A DNA stretch of 64,000 nt from Lentzea sp. NBRC 102530 (GCF_030269365.1 NZ_BSTF01000016.1:1-64000), one strand, 5' to 3'; positions 8,934 to 19,428 are shown, counted from the stretch's first letter. Program-made: numbers and translations. Notes: generated by a model from the sequence alone, not told the origin.

Positions 8934-9370
8934 GGAAGATCGCCGGCACCGTGTTGTTCGTGCTCGCCGCGGCCGCCGCGGTGGGGGCCACGTTCCTGCC
9001 GTTCTCGGAGCTGTTGATCAGGCTCGCGCCCGGCCAGCCGCAGACCGCCTACGTCACGACGGGGTGGAGCACGCACTTCGGGGGCACCAAGGACGAGCAC
9101 GGCCCGTTGTTCGCCATTCCGGTCGTGCTCGCGGCCGTGGCGGTGCTCGCGGGCGTCAGGTGGCGAAAAGTCGCGTATGCCGGAGCGGCGGCGCTCGCGG
9201 GCGTCACCGGAATGTTGTTCGTGTATTTGCTGAACGCGATCAGCTTTCACGAGGAAGGCAACATCGCCATCGATCCGGCGCTGGAAGCCGGGTTCGGCAA
9301 CGGTATTTGGGTCCTCATCACCGCTGTGGTCCTCGCGTTTGGTGCCGTAGTGGTTCACCCCGACGACTGA
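8930..9370 (+). CDS. Four-helix membrane protein D of a recN-steA cluster
   Basis: The 146-residue membrane protein has helices near residues 5-23, 62-80, 83-104 and 122-142. The loop after helix 1 reads YVTTGWSTHFGG, the fourth occurrence of a Thr/Trp loop in this set. It begins at ATG overlapping the previous stop (ATGA). All four genes insert between recN and steA, which are neighbours in mycobacteria. It is probably part of one transcription unit with recN; no function is known. Confidence 0.78.
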   Translation: MRKIAGTVLFVLAAAAAVGATFLPFSELLIRLAPGQPQTAYVTTGWSTHFGGTKDEHGPLFAIPVVLAAVAVLAGVRWRKVAYAGAAALAGVTGMLFVYLLNAISFHEEGNIAIDPALEAGFGNGIWVLITAVVLAFGAVVVHPDD

Positions 9371-9433
9371 GCCACCTGGAATTGCCCGGCGTGCCTCACC
9401 TGTCACGTGGGCACCGTGGGTCACTATCGGCCC

Positions 9434-10618
9434 ATGAAGCTTTCCGGGCTGCTGAGCCGCACCAACCACGAACTTCCCGGTGTCACGGGCGTCGCGCGGG
9501 TTGATCGGCGCGCGAGCGACCTGGTGCGGCGCGTCAGCGCCGGTGACATCGCGGTGATGGACCTCGTCGACCTCGACCGGCGCACCGCGGAAGCGCTCGT
9601 CACGGCCGAGGTCGTGGGCGTCGTGAACGCCTCGCCGTCCATTTCGGGGCGTTTTCCCAACCTCGGGCCGGAACTGCTGATCGAGGCGGGCATTCCGCTG
9701 ATCGACCACGTCGGCGCGGTCGCGCTGCGGGAGATCAAGGAAGGCGCGAAGATCCGGCTGCACGAAGGAGTCGTGTACGCCGGCGAACGCGAGCTCGCCA
9801 AGGGGGTCGAGCAGAACGCCGAAAGCATCGCCGACGCGATGATCGAGGCGAAGGCCGGCATGTCGGCTCAGCTCGAGGCGTTCTCCGCCAACACCATCGA
9901 GTTCCTGCGCCGCGAACGCGCGCTCGTGCTCGACGGCGTCGGCGTGCCCGAGGTGTACGTCCCGATGCGCGACCGGCAGGTGCTCGTCGTCGCGGGCGGC
10001 CCGTCGCACGCCGAGGAACTGCGCAAGCTGCGCAAGTACATCCGCGAGTACCGGCCGGTGCTGATCGGCGTCGACACCGGCGCGGACACCCTGCACGACG
10101 CCGGGCTCAAGCCGGACATCATCGTCGGCGACCCCGACGGCATCGGCACCGCGTCACTGCGCGCGGCCGCCGAGGTGGTCGTGCCCGCGCAGACCGACGG
10201 CCACGCGCCCGGCCTGCAGCGGATCCAGGACCTCGGCATCGGCGCGGTGACGTTCCCCGCGTCGGGCAACGCGGAGGATCTCGCGCTGCTGCTCGCCGAA
10301 GCACACGGAGCGTCCCTGGTCGTCACGGTGGGGCTGCGCGCGACGCTGCGCGAGTTCCTCGACCGCGGGCACTCCGGTTCCAACCCCTCCACGTTCCTCA
10401 CCAGGCTCAAGCTCGGCAGCAAGCTCGTCGACGGGGAGGCCGTCGCGACCTTGCACCGCAGCCGGGTCTCGCTGGGCGTGATCGTCCTGCTGGTGACCGC
10501 CGCGGTCGTCGCGATGGCGGCGGCGCTGGCGGTGTCCGGCGTCGGTCACGTCTACGTCGACATCGTGGTCGACGGCTGGCAATCCGTCGTCAACTGGTTC
10601 AAGGGGTTCTTCTCGTGA
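9434..10618 (+). CDS. steA: SteA-like cell division/envelope protein
   Basis: The 394-residue protein resembles SteA of Corynebacterium glutamicum and M. tuberculosis Rv1697. It starts MKLSGLLSRTNHELPGVTG and has a thiamine-pyrophosphokinase-like fold region (about residues 170-320) with GVDTGADTLHDAGLKPDIIVGD split around the Asp-rich loop. A C-terminal membrane helix lies near residues 345-370, followed by a short amphipathic tail. SteA and SteB together support septum formation and envelope integrity. ATG 9434 matches the conserved start; a GTG 27 bases upstream would add nine unlikely residues. It overlaps steB by GTGA. Confidence 0.9.
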   Translation: MKLSGLLSRTNHELPGVTGVARVDRRASDLVRRVSAGDIAVMDLVDLDRRTAEALVTAEVVGVVNASPSISGRFPNLGPELLIEAGIPLIDHVGAVALREIKEGAKIRLHEGVVYAGERELAKGVEQNAESIADAMIEAKAGMSAQLEAFSANTIEFLRRERALVLDGVGVPEVYVPMRDRQVLVVAGGPSHAEELRKLRKYIREYRPVLIGVDTGADTLHDAGLKPDIIVGDPDGIGTASLRAAAEVVVPAQTDGHAPGLQRIQDLGIGAVTFPASGNAEDLALLLAEAHGASLVVTVGLRATLREFLDRGHSGSNPSTFLTRLKLGSKLVDGEAVATLHRSRVSLGVIVLLVTAAVVAMAAALAVSGVGHVYVDIVVDGWQSVVNWFKGFFS

Positions 10619-11553
10619 TCACGCTGCGCTACCACATAGTTTCGATCACCGCCGTGTTCCTCGCGCTGGCGGTCGGTGTCGTGCTGGGGTCGACCGCGAT
10701 CAGCGGACGGCTGCTGTCGGGGCTGAGCGACGAGAAGAACTCGTTGGCACAGCAGGTGAACGACCTGCAGAACGACCGCAACGCGTTGAACGCCAAGCTG
10801 ACCGAGGCGGACAAGTTCGCCTCGTCCGTCGGCCCGCTCGCGGTCAAGGACCGGCTCACCGACCGCACGGTCGTCATCGTCACCACGGCCGATGCGCGCC
10901 CGTCCGACCGCGACGCCCTCACGAGCCTGCTGAAGTCCGCCGGCTCCACCGTCACCGGCGAGATCCAGCTGACCGACGCGTTCTCCGACCCGTCCCGCGG
11001 CGACCAGCTGCGCGACCTGGTGGCCCGGTTGCAGCCCGCCGGTTCGCAACTGCCCACCGCCGCCGACCCCGGCACCCGCGCGGGTGGCCTGTTCGGCACG
11101 TTGCTGCTGCTCAACTCCACTTCGAACCAGCCGCAGGCCACGGCCGACGAGATGGCGTCGGCGTTGTCCGGCCTCACCAACGCGGGGTTCGTGAAGGCGA
11201 CCTCGGGCGTGAAGCCCGCGCAGCTCGCGATCGTGCTCACCGGCGGCGCCGCGATCGGTGACTCGGCCGCGGACCGCGCGTCGACCATCGCCCGCTTCGC
11301 CACCCAGCTCGACCGCACCGGAGCGGGCGTGGTGCTGGCCGGGGCCAACGGCTCCGCGAACGGCACGGGAGCGATCGGCGTGGTCCGCGCGGACACCGCC
11401 GCCACCTCGATCCTGTCCACGGTCGACAACTCCGACACCCCGGCGGGCCAGGTCGTCGTGGTGATGGCGTTGCGCGAACAGCTGGAGGGCCGCTCCGGCC
11501 GTTACGGCGTGGCGGGCAACGCGGAGGCGTCCTCGCCGGGCACCGCGGGTTAG
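10615..11553 (+). CDS. SteB/MctB-like copper transporter or channel protein
   Basis: The 312-residue protein has an N-terminal membrane helix (residues 8-29; VSITAVFLALAVGVVLGST), then a coiled coil (about 37-70) and a secreted domain rich in Ala, Thr and Ser. Family and position match M. tuberculosis Rv1698, described as the copper-export channel protein MctB, and C. glutamicum SteB, the partner of SteA. The pairing here favours the SteA-linked envelope role; copper transport is possible but has no motif support. The stop codon overlaps that of the convergent SUKH gene. Confidence 0.88.
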   Translation: MITLRYHIVSITAVFLALAVGVVLGSTAISGRLLSGLSDEKNSLAQQVNDLQNDRNALNAKLTEADKFASSVGPLAVKDRLTDRTVVIVTTADARPSDRDALTSLLKSAGSTVTGEIQLTDAFSDPSRGDQLRDLVARLQPAGSQLPTAADPGTRAGGLFGTLLLLNSTSNQPQATADEMASALSGLTNAGFVKATSGVKPAQLAIVLTGGAAIGDSAADRASTIARFATQLDRTGAGVVLAGANGSANGTGAIGVVRADTAATSILSTVDNSDTPAGQVVVVMALREQLEGRSGRYGVAGNAEASSPGTAG

Positions 11554-12233
11554 TGCTCGGTCGTCCACTCACCGGGCAACGCCCGGTGGAGCTGCTCCAA
11601 GGCGCGCGGGGTGCGGGCGCGGGCCCACAGCCACTCGCCCTCGTCCTCGCGGACGATCAGGTCGTCGGCGACGAACCAGCGGGTGCCGGGACTGTGCAGC
11701 GGTAGCAGGGCGAAACGGTTCTCCAGCAGGGAGATGTCCACCTCGGACATCTCCCTGTCCGCCGTCTCGGCCCCGTCGCGGAACAACGACTCCGACAGCA
11801 CCAGCTCCACGCACGCCAGCGAGAACCGGGGCAGCCAGGCGTCCCAGTGCTCCTGCGCCTTGTGCACCAGGTCGAGCTTGACCACCACGTGCGGGTCCTC
11901 GGCGCCGAGCGCGGCACCCCACGACGCGACCGACTGGTTCTCGTCGCGGAACACCAGCACGTCGTCGTCGAGGCGCAGCTCGGCCGGGGTGAGCAGCCAG
12001 TCCTGGTTGCTGGTGAGGTCGGGGCGCTTGCCGAACAACGCGTAGGCGTCGCGCACGGCGTCCGGCAGCCGCACGCCGAGCCGGTCCTCGGCGGCGTTCA
12101 GGTCGGCGTGGTTCCAGCCGTCGCGCGCCTCGATCGGCTCGGCCCACTCGGCCGCGAACCCCTCGATGAACCGCCACGCCGCCGAGCGGCCGCGCACCGC
12201 GAGTGCCGCGTTCCCCGCCACGTCGAAGGTCAC
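11550..12233 (-). CDS. SMI1/KNR4 (SUKH) family protein
   Basis: The 227-residue cytosolic protein carries the SUKH fold signature: WNHADLNAAEDRLGVRLPDA, then VRDAYALFGKRPDL, then WLLTPAELRLDDDVLVFRDE with the DENQSV segment. SUKH proteins bind partners; many are immunity proteins against contact-dependent nuclease toxins, others are regulators. No toxin gene is adjacent, so an immunity role is unsupported. It lies alone on the minus strand between steB and pyrG, and its TAA stop shares bases with the steB stop. The GTG start at 12233 is the only plausible one. Confidence 0.8.
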   Translation of the reverse strand: MTFDVAGNAALAVRGRSAAWRFIEGFAAEWAEPIEARDGWNHADLNAAEDRLGVRLPDAVRDAYALFGKRPDLTSNQDWLLTPAELRLDDDVLVFRDENQSVASWGAALGAEDPHVVVKLDLVHKAQEHWDAWLPRFSLACVELVLSESLFRDGAETADREMSEVDISLLENRFALLPLHSPGTRWFVADDLIVREDEGEWLWARARTPRALEQLHRALPGEWTTEH

Positions 12234-12347
12234 GTGACAACTTTTCCTGATGCCGGGCCGTGCCGTGGGAGGTTCGGCAAAACCCCTCGCTGCGCCGATC
12301 GGGTGATGTGATCTGCCGGGTCGTGGTGCGCTGAGTGACGGACGGCG

Positions 12348-12356
12348 TGTTAGCGT
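12348..12356 (+). promoter_or_regulatory. Candidate pyrG extended -10 promoter
   Basis: TGTTAGCGT forms an extended -10 (TGn plus TAGCGT). It lies about 57 bases before the chosen pyrG start and would give a leader of about 50 bases. No good -35 is seen, which fits an extended -10 promoter. Confidence 0.4.
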
Positions 12357-12371
12357 TATGGCCCGTGGATA

Positions 12372-12388
12372 GGGGGATTTCGGCCCCC
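12372..12388 (+). promoter_or_regulatory. G-run/C-run leader hairpin upstream of pyrG
   Basis: GGGGG (12372-12376) and CCCCC (12384-12388) can pair across a 7-base loop, and ACGATTTTC follows. It is in the pyrG leader, upstream of the start codon. The arrangement recalls short attenuator hairpins and may make pyrG expression nucleotide-responsive; this is an inference only. Confidence 0.35.
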
Positions 12389-12412
12389 ACGATTTTCACG
12401 GGAGCCCCGTTG

Positions 12413-14091
<1,679 letters not shown>

Positions 14092-14095
<4 letters not shown>

Positions 14096-14709
14096 CGCGC
14101 CACGACTTCCGGACGGTCTCCAGCGAGGACCTGCACGTCGGCCGTGTGGTCGCGCTGCGGGTCGACGACGTCGAGATGCCCGGCGGCGGCACGGCCAAGC
14201 GCGAGGTCGTCGAGCACATGGGCGCCGTCGCGGTCGTGGCCGTGGACGCCGACGGCCAGGTCGTGCTGATCCACCAGTACCGGCACCCGCTGGGCCGGCA
14301 CCTGTGGGAACTGCCGGCCGGGCTGCTCGACCACGACGGCGAGGAGCCGGTCGTCGGCGCACGGCGGGAGCTGGCCGAGGAGGTCGGGCTCGACGCGGCG
14401 CGCTGGGACGTGCTGGTCGACTCCGCCGCGTCGCCCGGGTTCACCGACGAGGTCGTGCGCGTCTACCTGGCGCGCGACCTGAGCGAGGTGGACCGGGAGG
14501 TGCAGGGCGAGGAGGAGGCGGACCTGGAGATCCACCGCTTCCCGATCAGCGAGGCCGTGCAGATGGTGCTGGCGGGGGAGATCGTGAACTCCTCGGCCGT
14601 CGCCGGGCTGCTCGCCGCGCGGGAGGTGCTGGAGGGACGGGCCGAGCCGCGTCCGGCCGACGCCCCGTTCCGCGACCGGCCCACCCGGTTCGCCGCGCGC
14701 AAGAAGTAA
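14092..14709 (+). CDS. NUDIX hydrolase, ADP-ribose pyrophosphatase type
   Basis: The 205-residue hydrolase has a full Nudix box: [18 protein letters not shown] then AEEVGLD (GX5EX7REUXEEXGU). It is preceded by WELPAG, typical of ADP-ribose pyrophosphatases, and followed by the substrate loop SPGFTDE. It hydrolyses ADP-ribose or related nucleoside diphosphates in a Mg2+-dependent reaction. The gene order pyrG-NUDIX is conserved (Rv1699-Rv1700). The start overlaps the pyrG stop, so co-expression is likely. Length is normal. Confidence 0.93.
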
Positions 14710-14718
14710 GTTGGGTTC

Positions 14719-15114
14719 ATGCAGACGCTGACGGGTTCCTTCACACGGATGAGGGGGCCCCTCAGCGTGCTCGCCGCTGGTGCGGCGGGCGCGACGTTGT
14801 TGTTGTTCGTCGACCCGAACCAGCCGGGCAACCTGCTGCCCAAGTGCCCGTTCAACTGGCTGACGGGCCTGAACTGCCCCGCGTGTGGCGTCACGCGCAT
14901 GCTGCACGCACTGCTGCACGGCGATGTCGTCAGCGCGTTCCACTTCAACGCCGTGATGCTCGCGTTCGGTGTGCCGCTGGTGTTGTGGCTGTTCGTGCGG
15001 TGGAGCCGTGACCGGTGGACGGGCGAACGGCGATCCGTGCCCAGATCGGTCGGTGTCGCCGTTCTCGTCGTCGCGGTCGTGTGGGGCGTGGGCCGCAACC
15101 TCGCGGGCGTTTAG
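14719..15114 (+). CDS. DUF2752 membrane protein
   Basis: The 131-residue membrane protein has the DUF2752 signature CPFNWLTGLNCPACGVTRM, in which the CPxCGxTR core marks the family. Helices lie near residues 18-34, 75-93 and 108-126. The role of the family is unknown; the paired cysteines suggest metal binding or disulfide formation at the membrane. It follows the NUDIX gene by 9 bases and converges with the TM2 gene. Confidence 0.88.
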   Translation: MQTLTGSFTRMRGPLSVLAAGAAGATLLLFVDPNQPGNLLPKCPFNWLTGLNCPACGVTRMLHALLHGDVVSAFHFNAVMLAFGVPLVLWLFVRWSRDRWTGERRSVPRSVGVAVLVVAVVWGVGRNLAGV

Positions 15115-15121
15115 TGCGGCA

Positions 15122-15724
15122 CTAGCTGTCCCGGAGCCTGCGGCCTTCCGCGTCCGTGCCGCCGTTGACCAGGATGATGATCGCGTCGACCAGCGACCAG
15201 ATGCCGCAGCCGCCGCAGGTCAGGAGCTGGGCCACGGCCATGCCGGTGTGGCCGGTGTAGAAGCGGCCGATGCCCAGGTTGCCCAGGAACAGCTGCAGCA
15301 GGCCCGCGACGATCTTCGACTTGTCCGAGAACGGGATGCCCGTGTACGGGTCGACGCCGTACGGCGCGCCGGGACCGGGGTAGCCCATCGGCGGCGGCGG
15401 AACCGGGTACTGCTGCTGCGGGCCCGTCGGCGGCGGGTAGTACGCCTGCGTGGGCGGCGGCACGTAGCCGGGCGGCGGGGGCGGGGGCACGGCGGCGAAC
15501 GGCACCGAGTTCGGTGCGAGGAACGGCGGGTGGGGCTGCGGCAGGTCGCGGAACAGCTCCGCGAGCTCGACGTAGGTCTGCGCGTTGGACGCGCGGTTCA
15601 CGCGTTCCTGGTACTCGCCGATGTCGAGCCGCGCCATCGCGAAGTGGTCGTTGAGGGCGGTGATCGCCTCTTCGCGCTGTTGGTTGCCGATGCGCTGGTG
15701 CTCTGGCCCGAATGCTTCTGACAC
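15122..15724 (-). CDS. DUF1707 and TM2 domain membrane protein
   Basis: The 200-residue protein has an N-terminal DUF1707 segment (residues 8-55; REEAITALNDHFAMARLDIG), a Pro/Tyr-rich linker (PPPPPGYVPPP, YPGPGAPYG) and a C-terminal TM2 domain with two helices. The TM2 signature reads KIVAGLLQLFLGNLGIGRFY and a Gly/Cys turn CGGCGIWSLVDAI. Such proteins are found in actinobacterial envelopes and the role is unknown. The frame extends to 15796 but would overlap ald; GTG 15724 gives the conserved start. Confidence 0.88.
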   Translation of the reverse strand: MSEAFGPEHQRIGNQQREEAITALNDHFAMARLDIGEYQERVNRASNAQTYVELAELFRDLPQPHPPFLAPNSVPFAAVPPPPPPGYVPPPTQAYYPPPTGPQQQYPVPPPPMGYPGPGAPYGVDPYTGIPFSDKSKIVAGLLQLFLGNLGIGRFYTGHTGMAVAQLLTCGGCGIWSLVDAIIILVNGGTDAEGRRLRDS

Positions 15725-15777
15725 GGCTGGCCACGTTATCCGATGCAGCAGATCGATATCGGGAATACGCTGCGACG

Positions 15778-16848
15778 ATGCTGGTCGGTGTCCCAAAGGA
15801 GATCAAGAACCACGAGTACCGGGTGGCCATCACGCCCGCCGGTGTGGTGGAGCTGGTGCGCCGCGGGCACTCCGTCGTGATCGAGCGGGACGCCGGGGCC
15901 GGATCGTCGTTCCCCGACCACGAGTACGCCGCGGCGGGGGCGCGGATCGCCGGCACGGCCGACGAGGTGTGGGGGCTCGCGGACCTGGTGCTGAAGGTCA
16001 AGGAACCGATCGAGCCCGAGTACCACCGGATGCGCCGTGACCAGGTGCTGTTCACCTACCTGCACCTCGCGGCGTCGCCGGCGTGCACGGCGGCGATCGC
16101 GGCGGCCGGGATCACGGCCATCGCGTACGAGACGGTGCAGCTCGCGGATGGCTCGTTGCCGTTGCTGGCGCCGATGAGCGAGATCGCCGGGCGGATGGCG
16201 GCGCAGGTCGGCGCGCACTGCCTGGAACGTGCCCAAGGTGGGCGCGGGGTGTTGCTCGGCGGTGCGCCCGGGGTGGCCGCCGGCAAGGTCGCGGTGATCG
16301 GGGCCGGGGTGGCGGGGATGAACGCGGCCACGATGGCGGTCGGCATGCAGGCCGAGGTCGTGGTGCTGGACAACAACGTCAACCGGTTGCGGCAGATCGA
16401 CTTCGTGTACCGCGGGCACCTGCAGACGATCGCGTCCAACGCGTACGAGATCGAGAAGGCCTGCCGTTGGGCGGACCTCGTGGTCGGTGCGGTGCTGGTG
16501 CCCGGTGCGCGGGCGCCGAAGCTCGTGAGCAACGCATTGGTGTCCTCTATGCGTTCTGGGTCCGTGTTGGTGGACATCGCCGTCGATCAGGGCGGATGTT
16601 TTGAGGACACGCGGCCCACCACACACGATGCGCCTACGTACCGTGTGCACGACTCCGTGTTCTACTGCGTCGCGAACATGCCCGGTGCCGTGCCGAACAC
16701 GTCGACGTACGCGCTCACGAACGTGACGCTGCCGTACGTCATCGCGTTGGCGGACAAGGGTTTCGAAACAGCTGTCGGCGCGGATCCCGCGCTGGCCAAG
16801 GGTGTCAACGCACGGAACGGGAAGATCGTGTTGGAAGGGCTGGCGTGA
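15778..16848 (+). CDS. ald: Alanine dehydrogenase
   Basis: The 356-residue enzyme interconverts L-alanine and pyruvate with NAD. Substrate-binding residues lie in [18 protein letters not shown] and KVKEP, the catalytic His in FTYLHLA, and the NAD-binding Rossmann loop in [14 protein letters not shown]. The window shows no Lrp/AsnC regulator next to it, unlike mycobacterial ald-aldR. The ATG at 15778 was chosen because the product begins [10 protein letters not shown]. It overlaps xerD by GTGA, an unusual coupling of a metabolic and a recombination gene. Confidence 0.96.
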   Translation: MLVGVPKEIKNHEYRVAITPAGVVELVRRGHSVVIERDAGAGSSFPDHEYAAAGARIAGTADEVWGLADLVLKVKEPIEPEYHRMRRDQVLFTYLHLAASPACTAAIAAAGITAIAYETVQLADGSLPLLAPMSEIAGRMAAQVGAHCLERAQGGRGVLLGGAPGVAAGKVAVIGAGVAGMNAATMAVGMQAEVVVLDNNVNRLRQIDFVYRGHLQTIASNAYEIEKACRWADLVVGAVLVPGARAPKLVSNALVSSMRSGSVLVDIAVDQGGCFEDTRPTTHDAPTYRVHDSVFYCVANMPGAVPNTSTYALTNVTLPYVIALADKGFETAVGADPALAKGVNARNGKIVLEGLA

Positions 16849-17732
16849 TCGCTCAGTTGGTGGCGACCTACCTCGACCACCTCGCCGTGGAGCGCGGCAC
16901 GGCCCGCAACACCCTCGATTCGTACACTCGCGACCTTCGCCGCTACACCGAGCACCTGGAGTCCCTCGGTGTCACGGATCTGGGCGCGGTGACCGAGATG
17001 CAGGTGAGCGAGTTTCTCGCCGTGCTGCGGGAAAGCGGGCTTGCGGCTTCTTCTGCCGCACGGACATTGGTGGCCGTGCGCGGGTTGCACCGCTTTGCGC
17101 ACCGTGAAGGCGTTGTGCCCCATGACGTCGCACGGGCCGTGCACCCGCCTTCGCCGCCCAAGCGGTTGCCGAAGGCCTTGCCGGTGAATGAGGTTCTCAC
17201 CCTCCTCGACACTGTGGGAAACCTCAGGGACAAGGCGTTGCTGGAGCTGCTGTACTCGACGGGAGCCCGGATCTCCGAGGTGGTGGGGCTCGACGTCGAC
17301 GACATCGACGCGTCCGAGCGCACCGTGCTGCTCGACGGGAAGGGAGGCAAGCAGAGGCTGGTTCCGGTGGGGCGTCCGGCGTTGGCGGCGGTGGACGCGT
17401 ACCTGGTTCGCGCGCGTCCCGCGTTGGCGGCGAAGGGGCGTGGCACACCGGCTTTGTTCTTGAACGCGCGCGGCGGAAGGCTGTCGCGGCAGAGCGCGTG
17501 GACGGTGTTGAAGACCGCTGCGGAGGAGGCGGGAATCAGTGCCGCGGTGTCTCCGCACACGTTGCGACATTCGTTCGCCACCCATCTGCTCGAAGGGGGT
17601 GCTGACGTTCGGGTGGTGCAAGAACTCCTCGGGCACGCATCCGTTACGACCACTCAGGTGTACACACTGGTAACCGTTACGACTTTGAGGGAGGTCTACG
17701 CAACTGCACACCCTCGGGCCACTGGAACATGA
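16845..17732 (+). CDS. xerD: Site-specific tyrosine recombinase XerD
   Basis: The 295-residue recombinase resolves chromosome dimers at dif with XerC. The N-terminal core-binding domain starts [18 protein letters not shown]. The catalytic domain has all expected residues: Arg in STGARISEV, Lys in DGKGGKQR, His-x-x-Arg in [14 protein letters not shown], His in [11 protein letters not shown] and the nucleophile Tyr in TQVYTLV. The gene order (NUDIX then xerD then parA-scpAB) matches mycobacteria. Length is normal. Confidence 0.96.
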   Translation: MIAQLVATYLDHLAVERGTARNTLDSYTRDLRRYTEHLESLGVTDLGAVTEMQVSEFLAVLRESGLAASSAARTLVAVRGLHRFAHREGVVPHDVARAVHPPSPPKRLPKALPVNEVLTLLDTVGNLRDKALLELLYSTGARISEVVGLDVDDIDASERTVLLDGKGGKQRLVPVGRPALAAVDAYLVRARPALAAKGRGTPALFLNARGGRLSRQSAWTVLKTAAEEAGISAAVSPHTLRHSFATHLLEGGADVRVVQELLGHASVTTTQVYTLVTVTTLREVYATAHPRATGT

Positions 17733-17756
17733 GGCTTCCACGGGTACGGTGGGCGG

Positions 17757-18086
17757 GTGCCGAACTTGGACGAGCCGTCCCCACAGGCCATTGATCTTGC
17801 CGCTGTGCTGCACGCCCTGAGCGATCCGACGAGGCTCGCGGTGGTGCGCCAGATCCAGTCGAGCGGCGAACGACTGTGCGGGGCCTTCGAGGTTGACGTG
17901 GCGAAGTCGACGCTCTCTCAGCACCTGCGCGTGCTGCGCGAAGCGGGCATCACACGAACACGCTGCCGGGGCAACCAGCGCTGGGTCTCACTGCGTCGTG
18001 ATGACCTGGATCTTCTCTTCCCGGGGCTGCTGGACGTCGTGCTCTCCGCCGTCGACAGGCGAACACGAACGGATGTCGCGGTCTAA
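17757..18086 (+). CDS. ArsR-family winged-helix regulator
   Basis: The 109-residue regulator has the ArsR wHTH: LHALSDPTRLAVVRQI, then the recognition helix in AKSTLSQHLRVLREAGI and a wing in RGNQRWVSLRRDDL. Only one Cys (LCGAF) stands near the usual metal-site helix and a second is in the wing (TRCRG), so no standard CxC metal site is visible. It probably responds to a non-metal signal. It has no divergent partner; its target may be itself or the parA operon downstream. GTG 17757 is the start. Confidence 0.85.
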   Translation: MPNLDEPSPQAIDLAAVLHALSDPTRLAVVRQIQSSGERLCGAFEVDVAKSTLSQHLRVLREAGITRTRCRGNQRWVSLRRDDLDLLFPGLLDVVLSAVDRRTRTDVAV

Positions 18087-18116
18087 CTCAGTCTTGACAA
18101 ACTCCGGCGAGGCGCG

Positions 18117-18145
18117 TTGCCGCTCGCACGGGTGCGGCCTAGGCT
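18117..18145 (+). promoter_or_regulatory. Candidate parA promoter
   Basis: TTGCCG (18117-18122) and TAGGCT (18140-18145) are separated by 17 bases and would start transcription near 18152, about 36 bases before parA. It fits the primary actinobacterial sigma consensus. A TTGACA at 18094 has no -10 at proper distance. Confidence 0.4.
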
Positions 18146-18187
18146 GCGCCCCGAGAGACGACTACGACCAGTGAGGGAACGCCAGCC

Positions 18188-19111
18188 ATGTCGACACCGG
18201 AGCACGCTTTCGCGCCCCGTGCCGACCTGAACCTGGCCCCGCACGCCGCGCCGGTGGACGACGTCGCCACCGAGCAGGTCGACGGCATCGGCCCGACCGG
18301 CAGACAGCGCCGCGCGATTCCCGACCCGCCGGCGTTGCTGCACCACGGCCCGGCGAAGATCCTGGCCGTCTGCAACCAGAAGGGCGGCGTCGGCAAGACG
18401 ACGACGACCATCAACCTGGGCGCGGCGCTGGCCGAGTACGGGCGCCGCGTGCTGCTCGTGGACTTCGACCCCCAGGGCGCGCTGTCGGTCGGCCTCGGCG
18501 TGCACCCGCACCAGCTGGAAACCACGATCTACAACGTCATCATGGAGAACGACACCGCCGTTCCCGACGTCATCCGCAAGACCATGGTCGACGACATGGA
18601 CCTGTTGCCGAGCAACATCGACCTGTCGGCGGCCGAGATCCAGTTGGTGTCGGAGGTGGGCCGCGAGCACACGCTCGTGCGCACCCTTCGTCCCGTGATC
18701 GACCACTACGACTACGTGCTGGTCGACTGCCAGCCCTCGCTCGGCCTGCTCACGGTGAACGCCCTCGCGGCCGCGGACGGTGTGCTGATCCCGCTGGAGT
18801 GCGAGTTCTTCTCGCTGCGCGGGGTGGCGCTGCTCATCGACACCATCGAGAAGGTCAAGGAACGCTTGAACCCCAAGCTCAACATCACCGGCATCCTCGC
18901 CACGATGTACGACCCGCGCACCCTGCACTCGCGCGAGGTGATGGCCCGCGTCGTGGAGGCGTTCGGCGACATCGTGTTCGACTCGGTCATCAACCGCACG
19001 GTGCGCTTCCCCGAGACCACGGTGGCCGGCGAGCCGATCACCCGCTGGGCCCCGCGTTCCTCCGGCGCCAACGCCTACCGCGCGCTGGCCCGCGAGGTGA
19101 TCGCCCGGTGA
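18188..19111 (+). CDS. ParA/Soj-family ATPase (orphan)
   Basis: The 307-residue protein has a 55-residue N-terminal extension, then the ParA deviant Walker A CNQKGGVGKTTTTINLGAAL, Walker A' LLVDFDPQGALSVGLG and Walker B YDYVLVDCQPSLGLLT. It is a DNA-associated dimeric ATPase of the MinD/ParA class. No parB or parS is adjacent, so this is the scpA-linked copy (Rv1708 type), not the origin-proximal parA. It heads a tight operon with a small RHH-like gene, scpA and scpB, which implies a role in chromosome organisation. Confidence 0.93.
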   Translation: MSTPEHAFAPRADLNLAPHAAPVDDVATEQVDGIGPTGRQRRAIPDPPALLHHGPAKILAVCNQKGGVGKTTTTINLGAALAEYGRRVLLVDFDPQGALSVGLGVHPHQLETTIYNVIMENDTAVPDVIRKTMVDDMDLLPSNIDLSAAEIQLVSEVGREHTLVRTLRPVIDHYDYVLVDCQPSLGLLTVNALAAADGVLIPLECEFFSLRGVALLIDTIEKVKERLNPKLNITGILATMYDPRTLHSREVMARVVEAFGDIVFDSVINRTVRFPETTVAGEPITRWAPRSSGANAYRALAREVIAR

Positions 19112-19428
19112 ACCGTCGCCCATCACTGCCGGGGGCGGCGGAGCTGTTCAGGCTGACCGCTGCTCCGGCTCCGGAGGTCTCCACCTCCGAGGACGCCCCG
19201 CAGCAACGCCGTGGCTCCGGCCGCACCAAGCACACCACGAAGATCACGGTCTACGTGTCCGACGAGGAACTGCTCGCGCTGGAGACCGCGCGGCTCGCGC
19301 TGCGCGCGTCCTACGGCCTGGGCGTCGACCGGGGACGTGTCGTCCGCGAGGCGATCGCCATCGTGCTGGACGACCTGGAGACGCTCGGTGACGCGTCGTT
19401 GCTGGTACGCAGGTTGCGCGAGCAGTGA
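19108..19428 (+). CDS. Small predicted ribbon-helix-helix DNA-binding protein
   Basis: The 106-residue protein has a variable first 40 residues, then KHTTKITVYVSDEELLALET and a helix pair ending in VVREAIAIVLDDLETLGDAS. The strand-helix-helix pattern and basic N-terminus suggest an RHH-type dimer that binds DNA. It sits between parA and scpA with 4-base overlaps on both sides, so it is a candidate ParB-like partner of the orphan ParA. GTG 19108 was chosen from the overlap. Confidence 0.8.
   Translation: MNRRPSLPGAAELFRLTAAPAPEVSTSEDAPQQRRGSGRTKHTTKITVYVSDEELLALETARLALRASYGLGVDRGRVVREAIAIVLDDLETLGDASLLVRRLREQ

Noticed and set aside
11550-12233. SUKH protein as immunity gene of a toxin system
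   Set aside because: No polymorphic toxin, secretion-domain gene or further immunity genes are adjacent; the two neighbours are core genes.
18094-18099. TTGACA as the parA -35
   Set aside because: No -10 is found 16-19 bases downstream; TTGCCG/TAGGCT with a 17-base spacer fits better.
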